A DNA stretch of 64,000 nucleotides from Aricia agestis (GCF_905147365.1 NC_056418.1:12213262-12277261), one strand, 5' to 3'. Numbered from the stretch's first letter, positions 52,505 through 62,920 are shown. Program-made: numbers and translations. Notes: generated by a model not told the origin, from the letters alone.

Positions 52505-55002
52505 CTGAAACAAAAGAATGGATTAAGTACCAAGTAAGAAGTAAGTTTTGTTATGTCTTATACGTTATGCTGTTCGATTCAAGACGCTTGAGATGAAAAT
52601 ACTCTTGCTCGAAAATTGATTATGGACTTAGTGTGCAGTACCTAGCCTACTATGTCCGTAACATAACCTTTTTGACTCTTAGTCCACCTCAACTCACTTT
52701 TCGTCCATATCTTCAGAATCTTCACACTCCTCCTGACACCGGCTAAGGAAAGCCTCCCCGCACTCCTCAGCTATCAACTGTTCTATAGCTGGTCCTCGCG
52801 GTCGGTAGACCCTGCCTCGTCCTCTGCCTCGGCCGTGTACTGTCGCGAGGCAGGCAGCATTTCTCTTTCGGTCCAGCGTTTGCGTTTGTAATGAAGATGA
52901 CGCGTGGGGTTCTGAAAAAGATGATTATGTTTGAAACATGGAGTAAGTAGATTAAATCGTTAAGGATCCACAGTATGTAATTCGTACATATTATATTATA
53001 ACATAATAATAATGTATAGACAAACGTAACTTCCTCAAACGACATTATTTTAAAATTTTACATAGACATAGATTTCGGTAATATTTTTTTATAATCATCA
53101 TTCATTAATTAATTGAATAAACTAAATCAAATTATACGATACGTTTGAAATTTTGTAGCTTATTTCATTTTTTTGGTCCCTAATTACCCATGAGAGTACC
53201 AAATACATAAGCATGGCGACTATAATAATAATTAACAGTGCGCAGCAGTCTTCAGAGAATTTTTAAAGTATTTGTCTAGTGTTGCTATTATAATGTCACC
53301 CATGCACACTTTTATCTTTATTCACTAAAACAGGACCTTACCTTCCGGTATTCGTTTTATCCTTCCCAGCGTCGCCGCTCTAGGGCTTGCAGGTATCTTC
53401 TCGAAGACCTGCGAGTACTGGCCCTTCTCCCCGGCCTTCGCCCTCACGGTGCCCGGAGACTTGAGGGTGCGCGGTGGGAAGGAGGTGTACTGGTTGTTCT
53501 CCGCCGGTTGCGGAAGTAGACGCTGCTGCTCATGCAGTTGGAAATGGTTCTCCATCTGGTGATAGAGAGTAAAGTTATTTTCTTTGGATGGGAATTTTCT
53601 AGTCATTTGTCTAAGATGATGGTTAAATAAAAGAATAATTATTTTTATTGATACTTCTTAGGGAATGTATTTAAATACATCATTCATACATGTTGTGACA
53701 AAATTTGCATTTTCCATATCTAAGGGCCTGTTTCACCACTTCCTGATAAGGCTATCCACAAATTAACTTGACAGATCTTCTCAGAGAACTAACAAGTATG
53801 AAGAATCCGTCAAAAAGGTTGTGAATAGCCTATTAGGCACTTTGTCAGAAAGTGGTGAAACAGGCCCTAATAAGACCAAACTATGCAAGTCCCAGTAACT
53901 GACGTTTTTTTTACGATAGTAATTACTTTTTTAAACTTTTATCTTATGAAACAAATTAACCGTCTCAGCACTATGAAATAAACAATATACCCTACATGCG
54001 TACTTCTAAATTTCTAAGTTCTGCTTCCAAAATCATCCTACTTTCACCGCCTTCAGTTAACAGTACCTCAGTGTCCTTCCGCCAGGTGTTCGGCACCTTG
54101 TTCTTCGTAGCTCTGATCCACGTCACCCGGGCCAGTCTTGCCAGGGACGCCCCTAGTCCAGCCAGGCACGCCAGCGTGAGGGGCACCCCCGCAGCTGCAT
54201 ATGCCACTGTGGCCGCGCGTCCCGCTGAAGTACGGGGGGATACATTGCCGTAACCTGGTGAAATAATGAGAGATGCTTAAACTAATTATCATAATTCAAA
54301 TATAATAGCTCAACTGCTATGATGAATGCTCATGGCCACGATTAACTAAGTGATCTAAGGTCTAAATTAATATGCTAGAGAAATTTACGATGCACTACAA
54401 AAATAAGCTGTATCCTAATTTATAAAAAAATAAATTTTACGCCATCCTCAAAACATCTAATTAACCTTACCTTAATAGTATTGATAGTGTGATAAAGTAA
54501 AGGAACGCGTGGCTGAACATCTTGGTCAACAGACTCTCAGCGACCACGATGTAGGACATAATTTCTAGATACTTAGTAGTAATTAGCATAAAGCAGTATA
54601 TCACCAGAGAAGGTCCAGCTGAACGTCGTGATCGTCAGACTCACAGCGACCACGATGTAGGATACAATTCATTCTTACCAATGATAATAGGCATTATGCA
54701 GTATAATATAACCGCACCGGTGAAGGTCCAGCGCGGCTGAACGTCCTGGTCGTCCGACCTAACAGTGACCACGATGGCTGGCGTCACACTTACAGTGACC
54801 AAGAATAGAATTTCAAGATTCTTCAGCTTACCGATAGTAGTAATAAGCGTGATGCAGTATATGACCGCGCCGGTGAAAGTCCAGCGTGGCTGAACGTCGT
54901 GGTCGTCCGACCTGGCGGCGGCCACGATGGAGGACTCGAACTTTCGCAACTGCTCGTGAACCAGCCGAGTCCAGTTGCGCTCGTACAGGACGTTGAGACG
55001 CT
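52078..55002 (-). CDS. Two-pore-domain (K2P) potassium channel, 3' part, five exons
   Basis: Five exons read on the minus strand: 55002-54832, 54254-54067, 53555-53342, 52911-52698 and 52504-52078. Every junction is GT-AG and the phases agree, leaving 403 codons and a TGA stop. In order the product has an extracellular segment with an NWT glycosylation sequon, pore helix 1 with the filter TTIGYGN, TM2, a cytoplasmic loop of roughly 200 residues, TM3, pore 2 with ATIGFGD, and TM4, ending 20-odd residues after the membrane. Two P loops per subunit define the K2P family, whose dimers carry background K+ leak current at the plasma membrane. The long TM2-TM3 loop and short C-terminus recall TRESK or the insect 'TWiK family' proteins more than TASK or TREK; this sub-assignment is an inference. 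TM1 and the start codon are missing, so the gene is partial here. It appears intact within the window. Confidence 0.93.
52698..52911 (-). CDS. K2P exon for cytoplasmic loop, part 2 (RG repeat and acidic tail)
   Basis: The acceptor is CTTTTTCAG and the donor is GTGAGT. Phase 1 enters and phase 2 leaves, matching both neighbours. In this frame it encodes an S/T/Q-rich start, then HGRGRGRGRVYRPRG, a run of Arg-Gly pairs, then an acidic cysteine-containing stretch (EECGEAF, CQEECEDSEDMDE). No stop occurs in frame. Another frame is also open across most of the exon, but only this one links the pore-1 and pore-2 exons. Loop sequence is poorly conserved between K2P channels, so exon limits rest on splice signals and phase, not on homology. 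Confidence 0.78.
53342..53555 (-). CDS. K2P exon for cytoplasmic loop, part 1
   Basis: The acceptor is a clear pyrimidine tract ending CACCAG just before ATGGAGAAC; the donor is GTAAGG. It is entered in phase 0 and left in phase 1. It encodes about 71 residues rich in Q, P, K, R and S with no membrane segment, including SFPPRTLKSPGTVRAK and PASPRAATLGRIKR. The S-P and R-x-x-S/T pairs suggest phosphorylation sites in the TM2-TM3 loop, which is where K2P channels of the TRESK type are regulated. That regulatory reading is an inference. The open frame upstream of the acceptor also contains an ATG, but the exon structure makes it irrelevant as a start. Confidence 0.82.
53724..53867. repeat. MITE in K2P intron 2, TAA target duplication
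   Basis: Inverted ends GGGCCTGTTTCACCACTT and its complement enclose 144 bp, flanked by TAA on both sides (53721-53723 and 53868-53870). A related copy lies at 9710-9845. A 3-bp TWA duplication with G-rich ends fits the PIF/Harbinger superfamily. It sits wholly inside an intron and should be spliced out. Confidence 0.8.
54067..54254 (-). CDS. K2P exon finishing pore 1 and encoding TM2
   Basis: The acceptor CACCAG is followed by GTTACGGC, which completes the filter as G-Y-G-N. The sequence VSPRTSAGRAATVAYAAAGV then leads into TM2 (PLTLACLAGLGASLARLARV). The YGNVSPRT...GR..T..YA..G.PL pattern is the standard K2P P1-TM2 junction. The exon ends in phase 0 after the acidic DTE at a GTACTG donor, a weaker donor than the others in this gene; a slightly different donor is possible. 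The exon is clearly more GC-rich than the flanking introns. Confidence 0.9.
54471..54551 (-). pseudogene. Pore-1 exon copy D (most decayed duplicate)
   Basis: It begins CATCGTGGTCGCTGAGAG, keeps ATGTTCAGCCACGC from the region before the pore helix, and then lacks most of the pore helix. It ends at a GTAAGG that lines up with the donor of the other copies. It lies 106 bases after copy C, close to the spacing between C and B (119). Confidence 0.65.
54572..54657 (-). pseudogene. Pore-1 exon copy C (decayed duplicate in K2P intron)
   Basis: It begins with the same CATCGTGGT block as copies B and D, keeps the GACGTTCAG and TGGACCTTC blocks of the pore helix, but has lost bases between them. The frame is broken and the GT donor is changed to AAGTAT. 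It can be followed only by alignment to the functional exon. Confidence 0.75.
54679..54780 (-). pseudogene. Pore-1 exon copy B (decayed duplicate in K2P intron)
   Basis: It is a duplicate of the last 97 bases of the pore-1 exon. SDDQDVQPRWTFTGAV is nearly identical to the functional exon, and a GTAAGA donor follows in the same place. A 3-base insertion (extra Leu) and a 3-base loss keep the frame but turn the filter lead LITTIG into PIIIG. The exon's 5' half and its acceptor are absent. It is therefore more likely a pseudo-exon than an alternative pore. Its reading frame is open and continuous with the real exon through the short intron between them. Confidence 0.85.
54832..55002 (-). CDS. 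K2P exon with extracellular cap and pore 1 (first exon visible)
   Basis: The exon is bounded by a pyrimidine-rich acceptor ending CCAG and a donor GTAAGC. It enters in phase 1 and leaves in phase 1. It encodes about 56 residues: a charged extracellular stretch with YERNWTRL (sequon NWT), then QPRWTFTGAVIYCITLITTIG, the pore-1 helix and the start of the selectivity filter. The filter glycine is split by the intron. Because it enters in mid-codon, at least one upstream exon carrying TM1 must exist. The 3' 97 bases of this exon are the source of three degenerate copies in the following intron. Confidence 0.92.
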
Positions 55003-55305
55003 CTGGAATAGAAAGAGACGGTCATATCTCCAATCGATCTTTGAATCTCAGTGTTCCCGTTTTAAATTTGGTTCTACAAGTATTGTAGAACATGTTTTTG
55101 ACGGAGTTACTTTTCCTTAGTTTTTATTATTCGTAGAGTAAAATGAAGTTTTTCCTAAAAAGTGCTATGTTTGCATGTAGCACCTATGAAACTTCTGTGG
55201 GCAAAATAGCCATGTTAGCCACCGAATCAGTAAATAGTGATACTTGATATTGTTTCTACTAATAATTATCTAAAATCTGAGATACAATTCTTTTGCGCCG
55301 AGAGT
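55003..55305. other. K2P upstream intron; no coding exon recognised
   Basis: Immediately upstream of the pore-1 exon on the minus strand. The pyrimidine tract of the acceptor is clear. I searched by eye to 64000 for a TM1-like exon with a compatible donor and found none. Confidence 0.5.
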
Positions 55306-55387
55306 GGGTCAATTTTGGCGGATACTCTATAGACATAAGAAATGCATATCTACGCGTCACGTAACACGTTGCGGTCTGAATTGACCC
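55306..55387. repeat. MITE of the CGTTGCGGTCTGAATTGAC family, short
   Basis: GGGTCAATTTTGGCGGATAC at the left and ACACGTTGCGGTCTGAATTG at the right; only 82 bp remain. The opposite-strand 67-codon frame is not a gene. Confidence 0.65.
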
Positions 55388-55689
55388 AGACAGCCAAAAA
55401 TGAGTTGTTGTGCTATGCTGCAGTCTCATGCTGTAATGGACACAACTCAACTTCAACAGCATTTTTAGTTTCGTTTGCTCTTCATCTTATATTGGCAAAC
55501 AAGTTGCAATGAACATAAAAATAAAAGCATTATTATATTTTATTTATGTTTTTTATCTTACGAATAAAATATTTAAAGCTTTATTTGAAGTAAATTAATG
55601 AACTACTGATATAAAACTAGGCCTTTACATCCGTTGTGGATGATTTATACAGTATTTTTCAGAGCGAAGTAACCACTGCTCAAATACTG

Positions 55690-55990
55690 TAGTGCAGTCT
55701 GGGACAATATTTTTAAATGTCCGTATGGATGCCCAAGCGCATACGATATTCTCGCATCATAGTCGGCCTAGTCCAGAGGAAAGAACTATTCAATACGTCT
55801 GGGACCAACTATGTGCGGGTTTCCTCACGATGTTTTCCTTCACCGTACGAGCGTCCGTATTATGTACCTGAGACCGTATTATGTACTTGAGATCAGAAAA
55901 TGTCCCATAGGTAGACGCCTCCACTCGGGTTCGAACCTGCACCCTCTAGGAGTGAGAGTATATCAGTAGTCTAGGACTACTGATATATTT
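55690..55990 (-). mobile_element. SINE-like repeat with GTTTCCTCACGATGTTTTCC core
   Basis: GTTTCCTCACGATGTTTTCC and CGGGTTCGAACCTGCACCCT (a B-box region read on the minus strand) are blocks I recall from a common lepidopteran SINE. ACCGTATTATGTAC is duplicated inside. Confidence 0.65.
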
Positions 55991-56737
55991 ATGTCAATGA
56001 GCAACACGCTTATGCAACAAAATCTGTTGAAGACTGAAACAAACTTGAGCGGAATAGCGCCCGAGCAAGCATAACTCTGTTAGCCGTTTTCTCAACTATT
56101 AACGCTCTCAAACTTTGTAAAATTGGACAATGCTAAAATATAACTTAATCGCGAAAGTCGAAATTATTTAATCCCTTGTACTTTGACGCTAAAGATGTAA
56201 CTTTGAAGCTATTATAAGTTCGATGTTCTGATTAATCGCCCTTATTTACTTTAATCTAAACTTAAAAGAACCGTTTAACTTTTAAGCCTTTGTTATAAAT
56301 CGGTCCGTAATTTCGCCAATCGATATTTATTGAGAACAAATGAACGCTTCGGTGAGCATTTTAATAAAACGTAACCAAAAATTCTCTACGGAATAGAAAA
56401 TTAAATCAGTTTTCTATTTTATGTTATTAAAACTAGGTAAAGTTTTAGGAACATGAAGATAGGCATATTATACGTGATTGCTAGCTTTGCAATCTTGGTT
56501 AAACCATGATCCATATGGTATGCCATATGGTAAAACGTGTGTTTGAATATTATGATGATGTCTACGTTTAAATATCTTAGCTACAATATTAATAATCGGA
56601 CGAAAATGTTCCTTTGATTTTTCATTTTTTAACGAAAACTACGCAACCAATCAAAAAACTTTTTATACTGATCGACAGCTGAATTGCCAACTATCAAATA
56701 ACAAAAATATGTGTTTATTTGTACCACGTCTGCAAAC
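55991..56737. other. No gene seen
   Basis: AT-rich. ATCCATATGGTATGCCATATGG near 56509 is a small near-repeat. Confidence 0.4.
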
Positions 56738-56930
56738 CTGTGTCTAAACACACCATGCCGAAGTTCCGCGGCGGAAGTTCGGCATGATTACGTTGACAGC
56801 AATGTCAAACGCGTACATACACTATGCGACGTAATTTCGGCATGGTGTGTCATCGGTAATTTAAAATACATTGCAGGCGGAATCATAATTCCGAAATTCC
56901 GCCGCGGAACTTCGGCATGGTGTGACACTA
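56738..56930. repeat. MITE with CATGCCGAA ends
   Basis: GTGTCTAAACACACCATGCC and GGCATGGTGTGACAC are inverted ends around 193 bp; CCGCGGCGGAAGTTCGGCAT and complement follow. The core with AATTTAAAATACATTGCAGG is the reverse complement of that in 30652-30836. Confidence 0.82.
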
Positions 56931-58374
56931 AAAATTCAATTAAAGCCATCTATGAGTAAAATCCGATTCATAGTGTTGCCAACCGAATATAACACTTAAT
57001 TCCACTCTTATCGCGAGATAGGTGCGGGATGGTGGTTTTAAAATATGAATAAAAATTGATTGAAAATCAGCGAACAACGGCTCTTTGGCACGAGCGATGC
57101 TATCACCTTATATCCCGGAGTGTGGCCACGTAACAAGCGAGTAGACGATTGCTAATGTGAACAAACCATATTCATAAAAACTCAGCTTCAAATTAGACTA
57201 TTAATGGCGAAAGTTAAGTTACGATTGGTGCATTTACAGATAGATTATTTTCGGTATTTCCAGGAATAACATAATATCATGTGTCAATTATAAAAAAAAA
57301 ATCGCAAAACTAACAATCTTTAAAACTATGACATTAACATCACTTGTAACTTTGCAACAAACAAAAATATACTCCTCGCTAAATATTATCATTCTGAAAT
57401 GTCAATCGTTTCTAAAATTTCTACTTATATCACTTATTATATGCTTAACACAAAACACATCTACACACAAATACCAAAATCCTTTCTTCTTTCTTTCTCA
57501 TAGCTGCTATACGAGTGAATAGTGTATTATGCCGCGTCATAACAAACGCACTAACTCACGCCGCTACCACACTATATTGGTGGCCACACATTATACCCGG
57601 ATTTGACTACGTGAGCGCGCATCTGCGGCGCGTGTTTAATGTAACATTACCTTCTTATGTTGTATCGATGTAGTTAAAAAGAAATTTTATCATGATTTAT
57701 TATAATTTATTTTTAAAATATGGCATTGATGGCACATTCATACCATTAAACAATATTTGTGAGCACTTGGATGATACTTAACAAAATAGCGCTGTAAGCT
57801 TAAAAAAAAAACAGCAACCGTCCTTGTAGGATTTTATAGCAAACCCTGTGATCGGCCTTCCTTCATTACACATTATATAATGGGGCCTAAAGTCACATAG
57901 TTTTTTTTATCCACAGTACAACAGTGTTGAAGCTGGTTCTTTCGTTCCTCATTTTAAATTCCGAACAAAGTAAAAGTACCAGAAGAAAATGAAAGACGCT
58001 GTGTTTCGTATTGGTATTAAATAACATATTTGAGGATACAATAAACTGAGCTATAAATGGCTACAGGTTGGTTTACGACCGACAGAATAACAAAACGTAA
58101 TACGCAATAAACCTCACCGCTGTCACAAAGTACAAACGGTTCGACATTATCGTTGTCTTTTTAACAAGCGTTGAACCCGTATTATGTTCTCAATTATGTT
58201 TGACGACCTCTGTGGGTCAGTGGTGAGAAATAAGTAATCAACATTTTTATAAAGATAAGTGGTTTTTCAAGTTTAAAAAGTACAGTATTAAGCCAAATTG
58301 AGCGTGAACGGCGTAATCGCTAAACTTATAATTTGTTAAAATGTTTTAAAAAATACATAAAAAAATATCGTTGT
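56931..58374. other. No gene seen; SINE-head trace at 58203-58232
   Basis: GACGACCTCTGTGGGTCAGTGG is an A-box-like trace of the 44005 SINE head. The rest is AT-rich without recognised features; it may be K2P intron. Confidence 0.45.
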
Positions 58375-58795
58375 TACGGTTCCGTACCCAACGGGGAAAA
58401 ACGGGACCCTATTACTGAGACTTCGATGTCTGTCCGTCTGTCTGTCCGTCTGTCTGTCTCCAGGCTGTAACTCAATAACTGCTATAGCTAGATTTTGAAA
58501 TTTTCAAAGATTGTGTATTTCTGTTGCCGCTATAACAGTAAAATATACTAAAAACAAAATAAAATTAATATTTAATCCCATACAACAAACGTTATTTTTT
58601 TGGCCTTTTTTGCTCGCAATCTATTTAAATGGTAACAGTTAGGCACTTGAAATTTTGAGGAATGCCTTAGTTATATGGTTTCTTTAATAATTAATAATAA
58701 TATTTAAATAAAATAAAAATTTAAGGGGGGCTTCCATACAAAAACACAATTTTTGGCCTATTTTTCGTCTATAACGGTACGGAACCCTTCGTGCC
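58375..58795. repeat. Inverted-end repeat, GGTTCCGTACC type, near full length
   Basis: ACGGTTCCGTACCCAACGGG opens and AACGGTACGGAACCCTTCGT closes the element. Inside are GACCCTATTACTGAGACTTC, (TGTC)n, TTCTGTTGCCGCTATAACAG and TTTAAGGGGGGCTTCCATAC. It is the best copy of the family at 14306, 18960, 34919 and 42581. Confidence 0.75.
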
Positions 58796-58979
58796 GATAA
58801 TTTTAAACTATTGTTTATTTCGTTTTAGAAAATAATATCTTCCATCTTCGGACCGAGCGAGTCATAATACGCGGTCAGGCCGAAGCCCCACTGTCGTTAT
58901 TTTAGACGTTGTTTATTGACGTTTAAAATCTTGTCCCAGGCACTACAATTTTTGAGAAGTAGTTACTTCACTCTGAAAA

Positions 58980-59455
58980 TCTATACTAATATTATAAAGC
59001 GGAAGAGTTTGTTAGTTTGTTTGTTTGTTTGAACGCGCTAATCTCAGGAGCTAATGCTCCGATTTGAAAAAAAAAAGGTCAAATAAGCTCTTTCAAATAA
59101 TTTCCCCCGTTTTTTCCACATTTTCCTATATTTCTTCGCTCCTATTAGTCTTAGCGTGATAAAATACAGCATAATACCTAAAACTGAAATAATTTTTCAA
59201 ATCGGACCAATAGTTCCTGAGATTAGCGCGTTCAAATAAGCCCTTTCAAATAATTTCCCCCCGTTTTATCCACACTTACCTCTATTTCTTCGCTCCTATT
59301 AGTATTAGCGTAATAAAATATAGCCTATAGCCTTCCTCGATAAATGGGAAACTGGTCCTAACTGGTCAAATCGGACCAGTAGTTCCTGAGATTAGCGCGT
59401 TCAAACAAACAAACAAACAAACAAACTCTTCCCAATTATAATATTATAATATTAA
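58980..59455. repeat. Paired inverted element with (GTTT)n arms
   Basis: The left TACTAATATTATAAAGCGGA with GTTTGTTTGTTTGAACGCGC is mirrored at the right by GCGCGTTCAAACAAACAAAC and TATAATATTATAATATTA. TTTCAAATAATTTCCCCCGTT occurs twice. Two copies of a Helitron-like end facing each other would explain it. Confidence 0.75.
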
Positions 59456-59518
59456 TAAGTTTAGATAATAATATACTGTGTCCTTTCCCGAGATTAAAAC
59501 TTTTACTGTATACGAATA

Positions 59519-59729
59519 TCCATACCAATATAAAATTATAAATGCGAAAGTGTTTCTGCCTGTCTGTTACCTCTTCACGCCCTAACCGCTGAACCGATTT
59601 TGCAGAAATTTGGCATGGAGATACTTTGAGTCCCGGGAAAGGACATAGGATACTTTTTATCCTAATAAAATGTACGGTTCCCGCGTGATAAACGAGTTTT
59701 AGTGCAACGGAGTTGCGGGCGTCAACTAG
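59519..59729 (+). mobile_element. Short Helitron, family H1, well preserved
   Basis: TCCATACCAATATAAAATTA start, GCAACGGAGTTGC hairpin, GGGCGTCAACTAG and T end. Confidence 0.86.
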
Positions 59730-59804
59730 TCATCCAAATAAGTTTAGCGTTCAGTCACCACGACACAAGAATACTTTTTATTATATTTGTCAAATTGTAG
59801 AAAT

Positions 59805-59839
59805 CGTAAACGTTACCTAGAAACTAGGTAACGTTTACG
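59805..59839. repeat. Perfect hairpin, 16-bp arms
   Basis: CGTAAACGTTACCTAG and its complement around AAA. Confidence 0.88.
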
Positions 59840-60235
59840 ACGTACTCAAATTTTTACAACAAAACTGTCCTAAAGGGCTCGGGTGAATAAAAAAGCGATA
59901 AAAATGAAAGTTTTAATGAAATGTGCCACCATTCGTAGGATTAGGCTCGTTAAAAGTTCTTGTTGAGGCACTAAATATTAATTAACTTACTCATTACTGA
60001 AATATATTTTAAATTGTGATTGTATAATGTGGATGTTTTGTTCTGGGTTTTACAGCCATTTTCCACCATTTGCATCAAAATCGTATCAGAGGTTTTAGTG
60101 TTTAGAGAAGATATACTTTCGCATTATTCACGACCAAAAGAAAGTTCACAACGCCTCTACAGAAATTTTCACTACAAGAAATCTTCTATTTCATACAAAT
60201 AGAGAGCGTTGAGACGCTTAAATTTGCAGAATTTT

Positions 60236-60553
60236 AAACGTGGGAGAGCCATGGGCCGGCTCGACCGGATAAATACCACGTTCTCACAGAAAACCGGCGT
60301 GAAACAGCGCTTGCGCTGTGTTTCGCCGAGTGAGTGAGTTTATCGGAGGCCCAATCCCCTAACCCCTACCCTATTCCCTTCCCTACCCTCAACTATTCCC
60401 TTCCCTTCCCTACCCTCCCGTATTACTCGATTCCCTCTTAAAAGGCTGGCAACGCACTTGCAGCTCTTCTGATGCTGCGAGTGTCCATGGGCGACGGAAG
60501 TTGCTTTCCATCAGGTGACTTGCTCGTTTGCCCCCTTATTTCATAAAAAAAAA
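60236..60553 (+). mobile_element. Family-2 retroelement with 8-bp target duplication
   Basis: AACGTGGGAGAGCCATGGGC start; a short deletion has removed CTTCGGCACGAAT after CCATG. It ends CATAAAAAAAAA. AGAATTTT flanks it at 60228-60235 and 60554-60561. Confidence 0.88.
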
Positions 60554-60561
60554 AGAATTTT

Positions 60562-61673
60562 TTGTAAGTCTCAAAACAGAATATATTTTCATCTGTATTT
60601 ATATACCTATTGCTTCACAATATATTTTGGTTCCAACACCTAGTTAAGGTAGGATTCGAATTGAACTAAACGAAACCGCGAGTAATCTCTACAACGTGAT
60701 AATTACGTGACCACACTCGCTCACCGCCAACACAATACACATAATATAAACAGTATTGTAAATCACTAACATATTAATAGGTACTATTAAAATAGTTACA
60801 TATAATTATTTATTGTCGTCCATTTTAAAATTAGTACTGACAGCCATATTCTAAAAATCGTGCAACACATTAGTGTTGGCTATTAAGCCAGGTTTCGCGC
60901 GCACAATAATTATGATAGAGATTAGAGCCTAATTATTTTAAGCGTAAATTATAAGCCTTAAATATTATCCTGTGTAAAAAAATAGATAAACCCCATTTTG
61001 ATAAATGCCAAAAAAATGATATTTGATAACTTTACAATTTTTAAGCATTCGTGTTCACTGCACTGCTATCTTAACTTATCTGAAAGCAGGCTGTGTGCAT
61101 TCAGCGGGTTAAAGCCGTTTACGGTTTAGTATGGAGATAATCTATTGCATATTATTTATACTGTGGCTTGTGTGTCGTTAGTATCAATTAGCGAACGTGT
61201 TAAGCCTCAGTTTTCAGTTTAATTAAATGGTTTTCAATTATTTTACAAGTTTGGTGAGGGTAACACAGCTAAAGCATCCGCATATTATAGTTCTTCATAA
61301 CATTACAACAGGGATGACGACAAGGTCAAAGATTAGCTGATTTTTAAATAAAATAAAGACATAGCGATAAAATATTGGTATTCCCAAAATTTTAGCTTCA
61401 TTTATACAGTATATTTTTTTTTGTTGTGATCCTTCAAAGTTGGATGTCAAGTCGATTTTTTTTAATAAAATTCCTTAATTTTTGTATTATTTCGAAAAAA
61501 AAAAATTTCGTCATACCTACTGTTTAGCTTAGAAACATTTAGATTAAGTATAACAAAATCGGTAAAAATATTTAAATTTTTAGCAATTTTGTTATGATGT
61601 GAATGTAAATAGTCAATATGTAGTAATCAAATTATATAGTAAATTTTGTGGTACACTTTACGGAAAAACGTTA
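60562..61673. other. No gene seen
   Basis: AT-rich, no structure identified. Confidence 0.4.
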
Positions 61674-61782
61674 TTTATAACGCCTATTGATTTGTGCTTT
61701 AACATAGTAATTTTGTTTATATGTAGATGTGTTATCATCAGTCAGTCACGGTGTGATGACGCGAGCACTCACAAAGCATTAT
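61674..61782. repeat. Direct repeat R, third diverged copy
   Basis: GCTTTAACATAGTAATTT, ATGTAGATGTGTTATCATCA and CACTCACAAAG match 22640-22735. Confidence 0.7.
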
Positions 61783-62114
61783 TAAGTACGCAATAACACA
61801 ATTATGAATTAAAATTTTTGCTTTCATTACCTATACGTTAAAAAATTTCTAAAATTTTAAAAGTGTTTTATTACCTAGTCTAGTTTGCTATGCATGGTGA
61901 TTTCCGTTTTGTGCTTTTTCACGAATGTACAAGAGGGGAATTGAAAGCGTTAGCGAGGCGATTGCGTATTTATTGCGAGCTCAATCGCCCGTGATCAGAT
62001 AGTGTGTACGGTCAGCAACGCTGGGAATTAATGGTCTGAATATTATGGTAAACCGCTTATGATGAAAGTGTAAAACTTAGAATACTGTATAAGCATATTA
62101 TACTAGGCGGAGCG

Positions 62115-62259
62115 CGGGGACTAGGCCGCTTTTTTCATACAAGTGTTATGAACCTATACCACCTATATTCACAGATTACTAAATAGTTATACATCGTAAC
62201 TTTAATATTATAATGTGTTATGTGACCAGCTTGTATGAAAAATGCGACCCCCCCCCCCT
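62115..62259. repeat. Possible MITE with TTTTTTCATACAAG arms and a C11 run
   Basis: GCTTTTTTCATACAAGT at the left and GCTTGTATGAAAAATGC at the right are inverted. An 11-base C run (62248-62258) follows the right arm. Confidence 0.5.
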
Positions 62260-62920
62260 GCACGCTGTCACTATGTGTGCGAAGATTAGGTGAGCATACG
62301 TAATGTTATATTGTTTGACACGTATAACAAGTATAAAAAGGTTCGTACTAGCATAGCACTAGCATAGTTTATACTAGGGTGGACAGACGGACGGATAGGA
62401 TCTGCGGAATTAAACTTATGACAAACACCATAATATATATTATACAAGATGATAGAAAACTAGTTTGACTACAATTTAATAAACATCTACATCCCTTACT
62501 TTATATCTTTCTAAGTGGTGTTACAATTGTATTACAATCATAATTTATTTGCAAATAATGTTGTTTATAAAGATCTTAGTTATAGTATCAAACATTCTGC
62601 TTTAGAAGCATGCAAAATTTAATACATGATATAAATATTTACCTAGTTAATACGGTGATTTTACATTATAAATATTCTATATTATTTGCCTTAAAGAAGA
62701 AAGCCACACATTAATTATTAATAATAATTATTGATCCAGAGAAAAAAAAAAACTATACTTAATCGACTAATAACAATGTCAATCAAAAACAGAAAAAAAA
62801 AACTAATTGTCAGATAATTTAATTTGTTCGCCGTGACTTGAGGTTTTCATCAAATCTGCAATATCATCTACTGGCCACGTGGCGTTAAACATGGAATTAC
62901 AGACAGCAGTCTTTTTTTAT
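62260..62920. other. No gene seen
   Basis: GCACTAGCATAG and related short repeats occur near 62350-62385; nothing is identified. Confidence 0.4.

Noticed and set aside
54679..54780. Copy B as a mutually exclusive alternative pore exon
   Set aside because: The selectivity-filter lead is PIIIG, there is no matching acceptor or 5' half, and sister copies are clearly dead.
57328..57522. 64-codon ORF with a hydrophobic stretch as the K2P TM1 exon
   Set aside because: It lies on the plus strand, opposite to the channel gene, and lacks the K2P TM1 pattern.
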